A stretch of 64,000 nucleotides of DNA from Streptomyces sp. YIM 121038 (GTDB taxonomy: Bacteria; Actinomycetota; Actinomycetes; Streptomycetales; Streptomycetaceae). The DNA lies in the NCBI RefSeq assembly GCF_006088715.1, contig NZ_CP030771.1:2852001-2916000 (forward strand), read 5' to 3'. The notes beneath the pieces are model-generated. The model was not told the DNA's origin. It was given only the letters and a program-made list of their open reading frames with translations, and did not search any database. Made by a program: the position numbers and the translations under genes. Positions 33,211 to 41,589 of the stretch are shown here, piece by piece. The stretch's first letter is position 1. Every line of letters begins with the position of its first letter.

Positions 33211-34554
33211 ATGGCGGGCACGAGCACGAGCACGGCCGCGGGGCAGGACACGGAGACGAGCACGGGTGCGAGCACGCTCGCGGACCCGGCACCCGCACCC
33301 GCACCCGCACCCGCACCCGCACCGCGGACCGGTGTCCACGAGCTGGGGCTCCTGGCCGTCTGGATCCTGACCAGGGCCGTGCTCCTGCTGTGCGTCTTCC
33401 GGGTGATCGTGACGCCGGGCCCCGACGTCACCAGCGACGTCACGTTCATCTACCAGGGCTGGTACGACGTCCTGCGCACCGGCACGTTCCCGCTCGACGA
33501 CGTCACCTGGCAGTACCCGCCCGCCGCGGCGCTCGCGGTGCTCGGTCCCGGGCTGCTGCCGTTCCTCAGCTATCCCGCCGCGTTCTTCCTCCTGTCGTTC
33601 GCGGCGGACGCGGTGGTGACGGGCCTGCTGGCGCACGCGGGCGGACGGCCGGGCCGCACGCCGCGCGGCGTGTGGGTGTGGACGGCGGGCGTGGCGCTGC
33701 TCGGCCCGACCGCCTACGCCCGGTACGACCTGATGGTGACGGCGCTCGCGGTCGCCGCCCTGCTGGCGGGCGCGCGCCGGGCCCGCGCGGCGGGAGCCGT
33801 CGCCGGGCTCGGCGCGCTGGTGAAGGTGTGGCCGGTGCTGCTGCTCGTGGGCGCCCCGCGCGGAGCCGCGACGCGGCGCTCCTGGGGCGCGGCGGCGGCC
33901 ACGGCGGCCGCGGTCGCGCTGGTGTCCGTGGTGGCGATGCCGGGCGCCTTCGCGTTCCTGGCCTTCCAGCGCGACCGGGGCACGGAGGTGGAGTCCCTCG
34001 GCGCGCTCGTCTTCCACGTCGCGCGCCACCTGGGCTGGCAGGGCACCGTGCAGCTCAACTACGGCTCGGTGGAGTTCCTCGGCCCCTACGTACCCGTGGT
34101 GAGCACGGGCGCGCAGGTCCTGTCGGTGGCGGCCCTCGGCTGGCTGCTGCTGTGGCGGGCGCGGGCCCGCGCCTGGTCGGTGACCACCCCGGCGGACGCG
34201 GCCTTCGCGGCGGTGCTGCTCTTCACCACGACGAGCCGGGTGATCAGCCCGCAGTACCTGGTGTGGCTGGTGGGGGTCGCGGCGGTGTGCCTGGCGTACC
34301 GGGACAGCCGGATGGCCGTGCCCGCCCGGCTCGTGCTGCTCGCCACGCTCGTGACGTTCCTGGAGTTCCCCGTGTGGTTCGCGCACGTGGTGGCGAGCGA
34401 CGCGCTCGGCGTGACGCTGCTCGTCGTGCGCAACGGCCTGCTCGTGGCGGCGGCGTTCCTCGCCTGCCGGACGCTGTGGCGGCAGACGGTCGTCAAGGCC
34501 GCCCCCGCGCTCAGCCCAGCTGCCGCCGCAGGTAGTCCCGCCAGCGCGCGGTGA
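33211..34554 (+). CDS. GT87-like polyprenyl-linked mannosyltransferase, integral membrane
   Basis: About 447 aa. After a 45-residue low-complexity lead with Pro-Ala repeats come about ten membrane helices in the DUF2029/GT87 pattern. The first loop carries DVTSDVTFIYQGWYDVLRTGTFPLDDVTWQYPP, typical of GT-C enzymes that use polyprenyl-phosphate sugars; later segments include LVKVWPVLLL and SPQYLVWLVG. It may extend glycans on lipids started by the adjacent PimB-like enzyme. ATG 33211 is chosen (GAGG upstream); ATG 33181 is possible. The 3' end overlaps the convergent lipoprotein gene by 44 bp. Confidence 0.78.
   Translation: MAGTSTSTAAGQDTETSTGASTLADPAPAPAPAPAPAPRTGVHELGLLAVWILTRAVLLLCVFRVIVTPGPDVTSDVTFIYQGWYDVLRTGTFPLDDVTWQYPPAAALAVLGPGLLPFLSYPAAFFLLSFAADAVVTGLLAHAGGRPGRTPRGVWVWTAGVALLGPTAYARYDLMVTALAVAALLAGARRARAAGAVAGLGALVKVWPVLLLVGAPRGAATRRSWGAAAATAAAVALVSVVAMPGAFAFLAFQRDRGTEVESLGALVFHVARHLGWQGTVQLNYGSVEFLGPYVPVVSTGAQVLSVAALGWLLLWRARARAWSVTTPADAAFAAVLLFTTTSRVISPQYLVWLVGVAAVCLAYRDSRMAVPARLVLLATLVTFLEFPVWFAHVVASDALGVTLLVVRNGLLVAAAFLACRTLWRQTVVKAAPALSPAAAAGSPASAR
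33290..33319. repeat. CACCCG hexamer x5 inside the GT87-like gene
   Basis: Five perfect tandem copies of CACCCG (33290-33319) encode the Pro-Ala run. In-frame units, so slippage would change only the linker length. Confidence 0.85.
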
Positions 34555-35710
34555 AGTCCTCGGTGCTGACGCCCAGGACGTCCCGCAGCTCCTTCTCCAC
34601 CGCGCCCGCGCGCTCGTCGTGGGCGCCGACGGCCGCGTAGAACTCCACGAGCTTCCGCTCGCCCCACTTCTCGACGATCATCCGGCAGGCCAGCCAGGAC
34701 CCCTCGTACGCCCGGGAGAGGCGGTTCGCGTCGCCGCTGAAGCCGAAGTCGGCGTCCTCGGGCAGGACCGCGGGCAGCGAGCCGTCCACGACCGCGCGGC
34801 GCAGCTCGGGGGCGGCCTGCTCGGGCGCGCGGCCCGTGCCCCGGTAGCCGACCCAGTCCGCGAAGCCCTCGGAGAGCCACAGCGGGGTGGCCCGTGAGGT
34901 GTCGGCGCGGGTGGCGACGTGCGTGGCCTCGTGCGTGAGGACGACCTGTTTACCGAGGTCGCCGAGGACTCCGTACGCGTCGGGGTTGATGATGATCCGG
35001 TCCGCGGGCGCCCGGCCCGAGCCGCCCGCCTCGCCCGTGGTGACCGCGGCGATGCCCTGGTAGCCGGAGGCGGGCGCGCCCAGCAGGTCGGCCATGCCGT
35101 TCAGGGACCTGGGGACGAGCACCACGACCCGGCCCGCCCACGGGCGCGGCCAGGCGGCGCTCACGTCGGGCACCGCGTCGTCGGCGAGCCGCGCGTACCG
35201 CCTGAGGTCCGCGCGCTCCCTGCCGACGCCGAGGACCAGGCTGTGGGTGCCGCGCACGGACTCCACGCGGCCCTGGTCCCAGAGCTGCTCGGCGGCCTTG
35301 CGCGCGGGCCGCTCGGAGCCCACGGACCAGCGGCCGTCGCGCTCGCGCAGGACCAGCGTGCGGTCGACGCCGAGCGGCGCCCGGTCGTAGCCCGCGACGC
35401 GGTAGCGCAGCTCGGCGGTGACGGTGGCGCGCGCCCCGTCGCGGTCGAAGTCCTTGAGGCGGTACGACCACGACCTCAGCGGCAGCTCACGGACGTTGTC
35501 GAACGTGGTGACCGGGCCGCCCGTGGCCCGGTAGGCCCGCTCGTCGCGGTCGAGCACCGCCGCCGCGCGCCGCTCCAGGAGCTCCCGCACCCCGTCGGGC
35601 ACGGTGTCCGCGGGCTCGGGGCCGCCGCAGCCCGCGAACGCGAGGGGGGCGAGCACCGCGAGACCGACTCCCGCCGCCCGCACTCCACGTCCACGCCGTC
35701 GACCAGCCAC
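34511..35710 (-). CDS. lipoprotein with gluzincin (HExxH) metallopeptidase-like domain
   Basis: 399 aa. The signal peptide ends in a lipobox-like FAGC (Cys28). The middle domain resembles NTF2-like folds. The C-terminal part has LTHEATHVAT (His260, Glu261, His264) and WLSEGFADW with Glu281, the zinc-ligand arrangement of gluzincins. It probably acts outside the membrane as a peptidase or peptidase-like binding protein. Substrate unknown. GTG 35710 is the start giving the complete signal peptide. Its stop lies within the convergent GT87-like gene. Confidence 0.8.
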   Translation of the reverse strand: MAGRRRGRGVRAAGVGLAVLAPLAFAGCGGPEPADTVPDGVRELLERRAAAVLDRDERAYRATGGPVTTFDNVRELPLRSWSYRLKDFDRDGARATVTAELRYRVAGYDRAPLGVDRTLVLRERDGRWSVGSERPARKAAEQLWDQGRVESVRGTHSLVLGVGRERADLRRYARLADDAVPDVSAAWPRPWAGRVVVLVPRSLNGMADLLGAPASGYQGIAAVTTGEAGGSGRAPADRIIINPDAYGVLGDLGKQVVLTHEATHVATRADTSRATPLWLSEGFADWVGYRGTGRAPEQAAPELRRAVVDGSLPAVLPEDADFGFSGDANRLSRAYEGSWLACRMIVEKWGERKLVEFYAAVGAHDERAGAVEKELRDVLGVSTEDFTARWRDYLRRQLG

Positions 35711-35780
35711 GTTGTCGATCGTACGGGGGCGGGGCGCGCGGCCCCCGGCGGACGGCGGGTCACCCGCGCAATCGCGTCAC

Positions 35781-36818
35781 TCAGACCCGGGTCACGGACG
35801 ACACCGGCATCATCCCCACCGGGTCGTAGCGCACCGCGGCGCCCGGGTAGGGCGCGTGCACGACCTGGCCGTTGCCCACGTACATCCCGACGTGGCTGGC
35901 GTCGTCGCGGTAGGTGACCAGGTCACCGGGTTGCGCCTGGGAGAGCGGGACCTGCGTCCCGGCGTAGCGCTGCGCCTGCGAGGTGCGCGGCAGGCCGACG
36001 CCGGCCTGCGCGTACGACCACTGGGTGAGGCCCGAACAGTCGAAGCCGGAGGGGCCGTTGGCGCCCCACACGTAGGGCTTGCCGACCGCCGAGCGGGCCG
36101 CGGCGATGGCGGCGGCCGCGCGCGAGGACGCCGGTGCCCCGGCGCTCGCGAGGTCGGGCCGCGACGAGCCGCCGTCCGTCGAGCGCGAGGACCTGTCGTA
36201 CGCCTCGCGCTGCGTCGCCGAGAGGGAGTTGAGCAGCCGCCGCGCCTTGGCCAGTTTCTCCTCGACGGTGCGCTTGTGGCGGGCCACGGTCGTGCGGCTC
36301 TTCTCCAGTTCGGCCAGTTTGCGCCCCGCCTCGGTGCGCTCCTGGGCGAGGGCGCGCTGGGCGCGCTGGAGCTTGGTGAGGTGGCCGGTCTGGCGGGCGC
36401 TGAGGCGGTCCAGGGCCGAGGCCTTGTCCAGATAGGCGTCCGGGTCGGAGGAGAGCATGAGGGCGAGCGAGGGGTCGATGCCGCCCGAGCGGTACTGGGC
36501 CTCGGCGAGCGTGCCGAGCGTGCCGCGCATCTCGTTGATGCGCTCCTGGCCGCGGGCGACCTTGTCCTTGGACCGCTCGACCTGGCGGCGCAGCGTGTCC
36601 GCGCGCTCGTCGGCCTTGTTGAACGCCTCCGTCGCCTGCTCGGCCTGCTCGTAGAGCCGGTCGACCTTGGCCTTTGTCGCGGCCGGCGGGTCGGCGGGGG
36701 CGGCGCTCGCGGGCACCGCGAAGGCCGCGGCCGCGGTGGCGGCGGACAGCACGGTGACGGTGGCGGCGCGTGCGCTCCGGTCGAGGCCGGTGACTGCGGG
36801 ACGGCGATGGGACCCCAC
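35781..36818 (-). CDS. secreted NlpC/P60 peptidoglycan endopeptidase (first of two)
   Basis: 345 aa. A signal peptide (to about residue 40, ending AVPASAAPA) is followed by a long coiled coil (about 45-215) and a C-terminal NlpC/P60 domain (about 235-345). The catalytic Cys is in SGFDCSGLTQW, the His in ASHVGMYVGN, and a third polar residue in VHAPYPG. RipA-like enzymes of this build cut peptide crosslinks at the septum. GTG 36818 follows GGGAGAG. A paralog lies 230 bp upstream on the same strand. Confidence 0.9.
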   Translation of the reverse strand: MGSHRRPAVTGLDRSARAATVTVLSAATAAAAFAVPASAAPADPPAATKAKVDRLYEQAEQATEAFNKADERADTLRRQVERSKDKVARGQERINEMRGTLGTLAEAQYRSGGIDPSLALMLSSDPDAYLDKASALDRLSARQTGHLTKLQRAQRALAQERTEAGRKLAELEKSRTTVARHKRTVEEKLAKARRLLNSLSATQREAYDRSSRSTDGGSSRPDLASAGAPASSRAAAAIAAARSAVGKPYVWGANGPSGFDCSGLTQWSYAQAGVGLPRTSQAQRYAGTQVPLSQAQPGDLVTYRDDASHVGMYVGNGQVVHAPYPGAAVRYDPVGMMPVSSVTRV

Positions 36819-36948
36819 GGGTAGCCGCTCTCCCTTCCGCTGGACGGACCCCCGCGGACGCGGGAGCCGTACCCCGGTTGTCGGGGAACGCGCGCGACAG
36901 TAGCCGCGTGATCAGGTCGCGACCAACGACCTCCGGTGCCTACGCACG

Positions 36949-36995
36949 GTGACGCCCCGCCTCAGACGCAGGTCATCGGCGGGGCGCGGGGTCAC
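36949..36995 (-). terminator. terminator after the second NlpC/P60 gene
   Basis: GTGACGCCCCGCC (36949-36961) pairs with GGCGGGGC (36978-36985) and GTCAC (36991-36995) across a 5-nt bulge. It lies about 55 nt after the stop at 37048 on the minus strand. Confidence 0.55.
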
Positions 36996-37047
36996 TGGAA
37001 GGTGGCGGAATTCGCCCGATTGGGCGGTGCCGCTACGGCCGTCGGGG

Positions 37048-38112
37048 TCAGATGCGGACGCCGAACTGGAACGGCATGTTGTTGATCGACTCGTAGCGCA
37101 CCACGGCGCCGGTGCGCGGGGCGTGCAGCACCTGGCCGTTGCCCGCGTAGAAGCCGACGTGGTGCAGGTCGCCGTAGAAGATGACCAGGTCACCGACCTT
37201 GAGGTCGCTCTGCGACGCGATGCGGGTGCCGAAGCTGGCCTGGGCCTGCGAGGTCCGGGGTATGGAGACGTCGGCCTGGGCGTAGGCCCAGGAGGTGAGG
37301 CCGGAGCAGTCGAAGGAGCTGGGGCCGCTGGCGCCGTAGACGTACGGCGAGCCGATCTTGCTCTGCGCGGCGGCGTACGCGGCCATCGTGCGGCTCGAAC
37401 CCTTGACGCCGCCCTGGGGCGCCTTGGTCTTGGGTGCGTCGGCCGTGTCCGAGGCCTTGCGCTCGGCGTCGCGGCTCGCGCGGTCCTCCTTGGCCTTGAG
37501 GGCGGCGCGCTCCTTGGCGGACAGCGTGTTGAGCAGGCGCTGCGCCTCGCCGAGCTTGCCCTGGACCTCGCGCTTCTTCTTGCCGAGCTCCTCGCGCGTG
37601 GTGGCGAGGTCGGCGAGCTTGTCGGAGGCCTCCTTGCGCTGCTGCGCGAGGGTGCGCTGCTTCGCCTGGATCTTCTTGAGCGCCTCGGCCTGCTTGGTGC
37701 TCAGCTGGTCGAGCGCGGAGGCCTTGTCCAGGTAGCTGTCCGGGTCGGCGGAGAGGAACAGCTGCAGGGAGGGGTCGATGCCGCCGGAGCGGTACTGCGC
37801 GCTGGCGAGCGAACCGAGGCCGCCGCGCAGGTCGTTGAGGTCGTCCTGGCCGCGGGCGACCTTGTCCTGGAGGCGGTCGACCTGCTTCTCCAGCTTCTGC
37901 TGCTTCTCCTTGGCGCCGTTGAACTTCTCGGACGCCTTCTCCGCCTCTTCGTAGAGCTTGTCGACCTTGGACTTCACCTCGTCCTTGCTCGGCTTCTCGC
38001 TCGGTGCGGCGTTGGCCGCCTGCGAGGTGAGCGCCACGGCCGCCGCGGCGGTCGCGGTGAGCACGGTCACGCGGGCGCGGCCCGGCTGCTTGAGACGACG
38101 GTGGGAAGCCAC
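37048..38112 (-). CDS. secreted NlpC/P60 peptidoglycan endopeptidase (second of two)
   Basis: 354 aa, same build as its neighbour: signal peptide to about residue 36 (ANAAPS), Lys/Glu-rich coiled coil (about 40-215), a charged linker, and an NlpC/P60 domain with SSFDCSGLTSW (Cys) and LHHVGFYAGN (His). The blocks DKVARGQ, AQYRSGGIDPSL and YLDKASALD are shared with the first copy, showing tandem duplication. GTG 38112 follows AGGAG. The promoter region upstream is unusually AT-rich. Confidence 0.9.
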   Translation of the reverse strand: MASHRRLKQPGRARVTVLTATAAAAVALTSQAANAAPSEKPSKDEVKSKVDKLYEEAEKASEKFNGAKEKQQKLEKQVDRLQDKVARGQDDLNDLRGGLGSLASAQYRSGGIDPSLQLFLSADPDSYLDKASALDQLSTKQAEALKKIQAKQRTLAQQRKEASDKLADLATTREELGKKKREVQGKLGEAQRLLNTLSAKERAALKAKEDRASRDAERKASDTADAPKTKAPQGGVKGSSRTMAAYAAAQSKIGSPYVYGASGPSSFDCSGLTSWAYAQADVSIPRTSQAQASFGTRIASQSDLKVGDLVIFYGDLHHVGFYAGNGQVLHAPRTGAVVRYESINNMPFQFGVRI

Positions 38113-38326
38113 GAAGGCGGCTCCTTCGATGAGTGATCAACAGAGCGGAGGTCTGGCCGCGACCCTAGTGACCCCGTTGTGATCAGATCAAATCCTGACC
38201 GCGAAAAATTCGGTCAACGAGCGTTTTCTTTACAGTTGATCGACGGACCGTAGCGGTCAGTTGACGCTCCGTCGCATGCGGCAACGGTCCAATTCAGGCA
38301 TAGGGAACGTGAGTTACGGATCCCGG
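38113..38326. promoter_or_regulatory. AT-rich promoter region with repeated TGATCA-type motifs
   Basis: No gene. On the minus strand TTGACC stands 17 bp before GATTTG, a possible promoter. TGACCG and CGGTCA form an inverted repeat across CGAAAAATT. TTGATC/TGATCA words recur near 38131, 38180 and 38237, and TGATCA also occurs at 36909 in front of the first NlpC/P60 gene. Confidence 0.4.
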
Positions 38327-39676
38327 CTAGCCGCGCGTAAGCCGCTTCAGGAGCACCACGGACGCCACCGGCCGCGCCCCGGCCTTGGCGATGCCGTCGG
38401 CCACCTCGCGGTCGGTCGAGGCGACGATCACCGGCCGCCCCGGCGGCTCGGCGCGCACGAGCTGACGGATCAGCTCGTCGGCCGTGACACCCGGCTTCGA
38501 GAAGAGCACCCGTACCCCGCGCGGCGGCGCGAGCAGCACCGGCGCGGCCAGCTCGGCGCCGTCGAAGACGCAGGTGACCTCGGCCCCGGTCTGCAGCGCG
38601 AGCTGCGAGAGCGAGCCGAGCAGGCGCAGCCGCTGCTTGTCCAGGGGCATCGTGGGATAGCCGGTCTTGGTGACGTTGTAGCCGTCGACGACCAGATGCG
38701 CCTGGGGCAGCGCGAGCAACTGGTCCAGGATCGCCGGGTCGTTCTCGGACAGGGCGCGGGCCGCGATGTCCTTGGGCGTCATGCGGCCGGGCTCGACGGC
38801 GTCCACGGTCTCGGCGGGGCGCACCGACACCGGCGGCAGCGCGAGTTCGCGGCGCAGCCCCTGGGCCGCGTCGAGCACGGTGTCGAGCAGCAGGCGCACC
38901 CGCATGTCCTCGACGCTGCGGCCCTCGCGCGCGGCCCTGCGGGTGGCCTCAAGGGCCGCCTCCGCCTCGCTGAGGCGGGCCTTCAGGCGCCGGGTCTCGC
39001 TGTCACTGGCCGAAAGCTGCGTCTGCCCCTCGGCACGCGCGGCCTCGGCGTCGGCGGTGACCTTGCGCAGGGCCGCCTCGCCGCGCTTGACGTCGCTGAG
39101 TGCCCCGCGCAGCTTGCGGTGCATCGATTCGGCTTCCTTCTTCGCCGCGTCCAGCTCCGCGCGCAGCCGCTCGGTCTCGGCCTTGGTGTGGGCGCGGGCG
39201 GCGGCGAGTTCCGCGCGCAGCCGCTCCAGCTCGGCCCGGGTCTCCTCGTCGGCGCGCTCGGCGTCCGCCCGCTGGGCCTCCTCGCCCGCGGCGGTGACGA
39301 GCTTCACCCAGCCGGTGGGGCGCAGCACATAGGCGGCGGCCGCCACGTCCAGCGGGTCGGCGGCGGGCGGGGGCGTGCCCGCGTCCAGGGCCGCGGTCAG
39401 CTCGGGCTGGGCCTCGCGGAGGCGTTCGCCGATGCGCTGGCGGAACACCGGGTCGCCCTCCAGGGCCGCGGCCATGGCGTTGCCCGCGAACTTCACGCGC
39501 CGGGTGGGCGTGAAGCGCGCGTACTGCCGCAGCTGCGGCGGCAGTTCTCCCACCGTGAGGCCGCCGAAGCCGTCCGACACGATCTGTACGACCGCCCGCC
39601 GCACGCCGTCGGGCAGCGGACGGTCGAGCACCTCGGCGGCGCCGTCCTCCGGCGTTCCGCCCGCGCTCTCCACCAT
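38327..39676 (-). CDS. NYN-domain (YacP/Rae1-like) RNA-binding or nuclease-like protein
   Basis: 449 aa. The N-terminal 120 residues are helical. Residues about 125-265 form a long coiled coil (alternating Glu, Arg, Ala). The C-terminal 150 residues are a PIN-like NYN domain starting HLVVDGYNVTKTGYP, with EVTCVFDGAEL and VIVASTDREVAD providing the acidic site. Family members act on or bind RNA, for example on the ribosome; that role is inferred. ATG 39676 is in a MVESAGG start. Confidence 0.85.
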   Translation of the reverse strand: MVESAGGTPEDGAAEVLDRPLPDGVRRAVVQIVSDGFGGLTVGELPPQLRQYARFTPTRRVKFAGNAMAAALEGDPVFRQRIGERLREAQPELTAALDAGTPPPAADPLDVAAAAYVLRPTGWVKLVTAAGEEAQRADAERADEETRAELERLRAELAAARAHTKAETERLRAELDAAKKEAESMHRKLRGALSDVKRGEAALRKVTADAEAARAEGQTQLSASDSETRRLKARLSEAEAALEATRRAAREGRSVEDMRVRLLLDTVLDAAQGLRRELALPPVSVRPAETVDAVEPGRMTPKDIAARALSENDPAILDQLLALPQAHLVVDGYNVTKTGYPTMPLDKQRLRLLGSLSQLALQTGAEVTCVFDGAELAAPVLLAPPRGVRVLFSKPGVTADELIRQLVRAEPPGRPVIVASTDREVADGIAKAGARPVASVVLLKRLTRG

Positions 39677-39711
39677 CGGTCACCCCACTAGCTGTGCGGG
39701 GCCCGCTCCCT

Positions 39712-39951
39712 TCAGGAGCCGGCCCCGGGCCTGTCCACGAGTTCCACCTGGTCCACCGCGTTGCACCAGCGGCAGCGGACCGACTCGATGGTCTCACTGA
39801 CCACCTCGCGTTCCTCGACGTTCGGCTCTCCGGCCAGGTCGAGGTGCACATATTCGACGACCTTCGAGGAGCGGGTCACATCGAACCGCGTGAGGTTGCC
39901 GCAGAGCGTGCAGCGCCATCGGGTGGTGTCGGTCGGCAGGGGAACCGTCAT
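39712..39951 (-). CDS. small zinc-ribbon protein
   Basis: 79 aa. Two CxxC pairs, Cys14/Cys17 (WRCTLCGNL) and Cys60/Cys63 (VRCRWCNAV), would bind one zinc. The segment between carries VVEYVHLDLAGEPNVEEREVVSETIES. Conserved in appearance but not assigned. It is the gene upstream of the NYN protein on the same strand, 35 nt away, and divergent from the rhomboid operon. It may be an RNA- or protein-binding adaptor. Confidence 0.75.
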   Translation of the reverse strand: MTVPLPTDTTRWRCTLCGNLTRFDVTRSSKVVEYVHLDLAGEPNVEEREVVSETIESVRCRWCNAVDQVELVDRPGAGS

Positions 39952-39982
39952 CGTGACGTTCGCTTTCCTTCAGGAGGCCGTG

Positions 39983-40120
39983 ATGCGTATTTCCCGTAAC
40001 CCTAAGGCCTGCGTAAGGACCACCGCGCGCACCTGCGGAGGCTGCCCGTCCTGTACCCCCCACGACCCGGGCGAGGCGGTCTGTACCGTTTGGCTCGCTT
40101 ACGCCATGCTCTGTGCATGA
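39983..40120 (+). CDS. 45-aa Cys-rich mini-protein coupled to the rhomboid gene
   Basis: ATG 39983 has a very good ribosome site (CAGGAGG, 5 nt spacing). The product has six cysteines, four in the core TCGGCPSC plus later VCTVW and LCA. Its TGA overlaps the rhomboid ATG as ATGA, so ribosomes can pass directly from one to the other. It may be a genuine metal-binding peptide or an upstream frame that sets rhomboid translation. No homolog recognised. Confidence 0.5.
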   Translation: MRISRNPKACVRTTARTCGGCPSCTPHDPGEAVCTVWLAYAMLCA

Positions 40121-40848
40121 TCAACACGTGGGGCGTGGCGACGGTCCGCGCGCTCAGGCGCCCGACCGCCCCGGTGACGTGCGCGCTGATCGCCGTCTGC
40201 TGCGTCGTCTTCGTCCTGTCCCCGCTGTCCGGACTCAACCCCTCGTACGGCACGGGCGACCGGCTCATCGCCGCCCAGCAGGCCTACTTCGAACGCTGGG
40301 GGGTGGTACCCGTCGAACTCCTCAGCGGCAAGCCCCGTGCCGCTCTCACCCCCCTGACGGCCCTCTTCGTGCACGGCAGCTGGCTGCACCTCCTGGGCAA
40401 CATGCTGTTCCTGTACGTGTTCGGCGTGATGGTCGAGGAACGCATGGGCCACCTCCGGTACGCGTTCTTCGCCGTGTGCTGCGGCTGTCTCGCCCTGTTC
40501 GGCTACGCCGTCGCGCACGCGGGGTCCGGGCAGACCCTCGTCGGTGCGTCCGGGGCGATCTCCGCCGTGCTCGGCGCCTTTCTCCATCTCTTCCCGAAGG
40601 CGCGCGTCACCAGCCTCTTCCCGTTCCTGTTCTTCCTGCCGCTGCGGTTCCCGGCCTGGGTGGTGCTGCCGTTCTGGGTGGCGCTGCAGTGGGTGGCGGC
40701 GGGGCAGCAGCGACAGGGGCCCGGTGTGGCCTATCTGGCGCACCTGGTGGGGTTTTCGCTCGGTTTTGTCCTCGCCTGGGTGTGCTGTCGGCGGGGGACT
40801 AGAGTGAAAGCCTCAGGACCGGCCACCGAGGGAGACAGCCAGCCGTGA
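40117..40848 (+). CDS. rhomboid family intramembrane serine protease
   Basis: 243 aa with about six membrane helices. The catalytic Ser145 is in GASG, the His209 in YLAHLVGF, and the oxyanion-supporting HxxxN is His91/Asn95 (LHLLGN). Cuts membrane-spanning substrates within or next to the bilayer; its targets are unknown. ATG 40117 overlaps the stop of the Cys-rich mini-gene, and the stop overlaps the next GTG, so three frames are chained. Confidence 0.9.
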   Translation: MINTWGVATVRALRRPTAPVTCALIAVCCVVFVLSPLSGLNPSYGTGDRLIAAQQAYFERWGVVPVELLSGKPRAALTPLTALFVHGSWLHLLGNMLFLYVFGVMVEERMGHLRYAFFAVCCGCLALFGYAVAHAGSGQTLVGASGAISAVLGAFLHLFPKARVTSLFPFLFFLPLRFPAWVVLPFWVALQWVAAGQQRQGPGVAYLAHLVGFSLGFVLAWVCCRRGTRVKASGPATEGDSQP

Positions 40849-41126
40849 TCACCGCGATCGTGCTCATCAAGACCAGCGTCGACCGGATCCCGGAGATCGC
40901 CGAGTCGATCGCCGCCCTCGACTGCGTCAGCGAGGTCTTCTCGGTGACGGGCACGTACGACCTGATCGCCATGGTCCGGGTGGCCCGCCACGACGACCTG
41001 GCCGACGTCATCCCCGGCCGGATCAGCAAGATCCCGGGCGTCGAGGGGACGGACACGCACGTCGCCTTCCGCACGTACTCGCAGCACGACCTGGAGGCCG
41101 CGTTCGCGATCGGCCTCGACTCCTAG
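40845..41126 (+). CDS. stand-alone Lrp/AsnC ligand-binding (RAM) domain
   Basis: 93 aa. It contains only the C-terminal regulatory domain of Lrp-type proteins (AIVLIKTSVDRIPEIAESIAAL, VTGTYDLIAMVRV, FRTYSQHDLEAAF) and no helix-turn-helix. Such small versions form oligomers that bind amino acids and may modify full-length Lrp regulators. GTG 40845 overlaps the rhomboid stop (GTGA), so the two are coupled. Confidence 0.88.
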   Translation: MITAIVLIKTSVDRIPEIAESIAALDCVSEVFSVTGTYDLIAMVRVARHDDLADVIPGRISKIPGVEGTDTHVAFRTYSQHDLEAAFAIGLDS

Positions 41127-41223
41127 CGCCGGACCGCGCCGGATGGGGGCTTCCGCGCCGGATGAGGGTTTCTTCATCCCCGGCTCATCCAGATGACGCG
41201 GTACGCCCCGCACGCTCGCTGCC

Positions 41224-41589
41224 ATGGTCTTCTCCCACCGCATGGCGGCGCTCGCGGCCGTCGTGGCGATCCCCCTCGGCATCGCCGCGACCAGCTACGC
41301 CCTGACGGACTCCCCCGCCGAGCCGAAGGTCCCGCCCAAGGTGGAGCTGGAGAGCGGCTCCCCGTCGGGCACGCCCACCGGGCCGCAGCCCACCCCCGGC
41401 GACCAGGTCGTCGACCGGCCTCCGGTCAGCGAGAGCTCCGAGGAGAGCGGGAACGGCAAGGGCGGCGCGGGGGCCACAGGGGACACGGATGACGATGACG
41501 ACGACCGGGGCTCCGGATCCGGCGGACCCGGGCGGCCGGGCGACGATGCCGACGACACCGACGACGACGGGCCGGGCGACGACGGCTGA
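41224..41589 (+). CDS. small secreted acidic low-complexity protein
   Basis: 121 aa. An N-terminal signal-like segment (MAALAAVVAIPLGIAATSYA) precedes a Pro, Ser, Gly and Asp-rich region with a DDDDDD run and several D-D-G blocks. The highly acidic end could bind calcium or other cations; this is inference. It sits immediately before a two-component system and may be its target or accessory factor. The next gene overlaps its end. Confidence 0.65.
   Translation: MVFSHRMAALAAVVAIPLGIAATSYALTDSPAEPKVPPKVELESGSPSGTPTGPQPTPGDQVVDRPPVSESSEESGNGKGGAGATGDTDDDDDDRGSGSGGPGRPGDDADDTDDDGPGDDG

Noticed and set aside
36819..37047. c-di-AMP (ydaO) riboswitch before the first NlpC/P60 gene
   Set aside because: Such switches precede some Streptomyces wall hydrolases, but the conserved aptamer blocks are not seen. 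The strong stem here is better explained as the terminator of the upstream gene.
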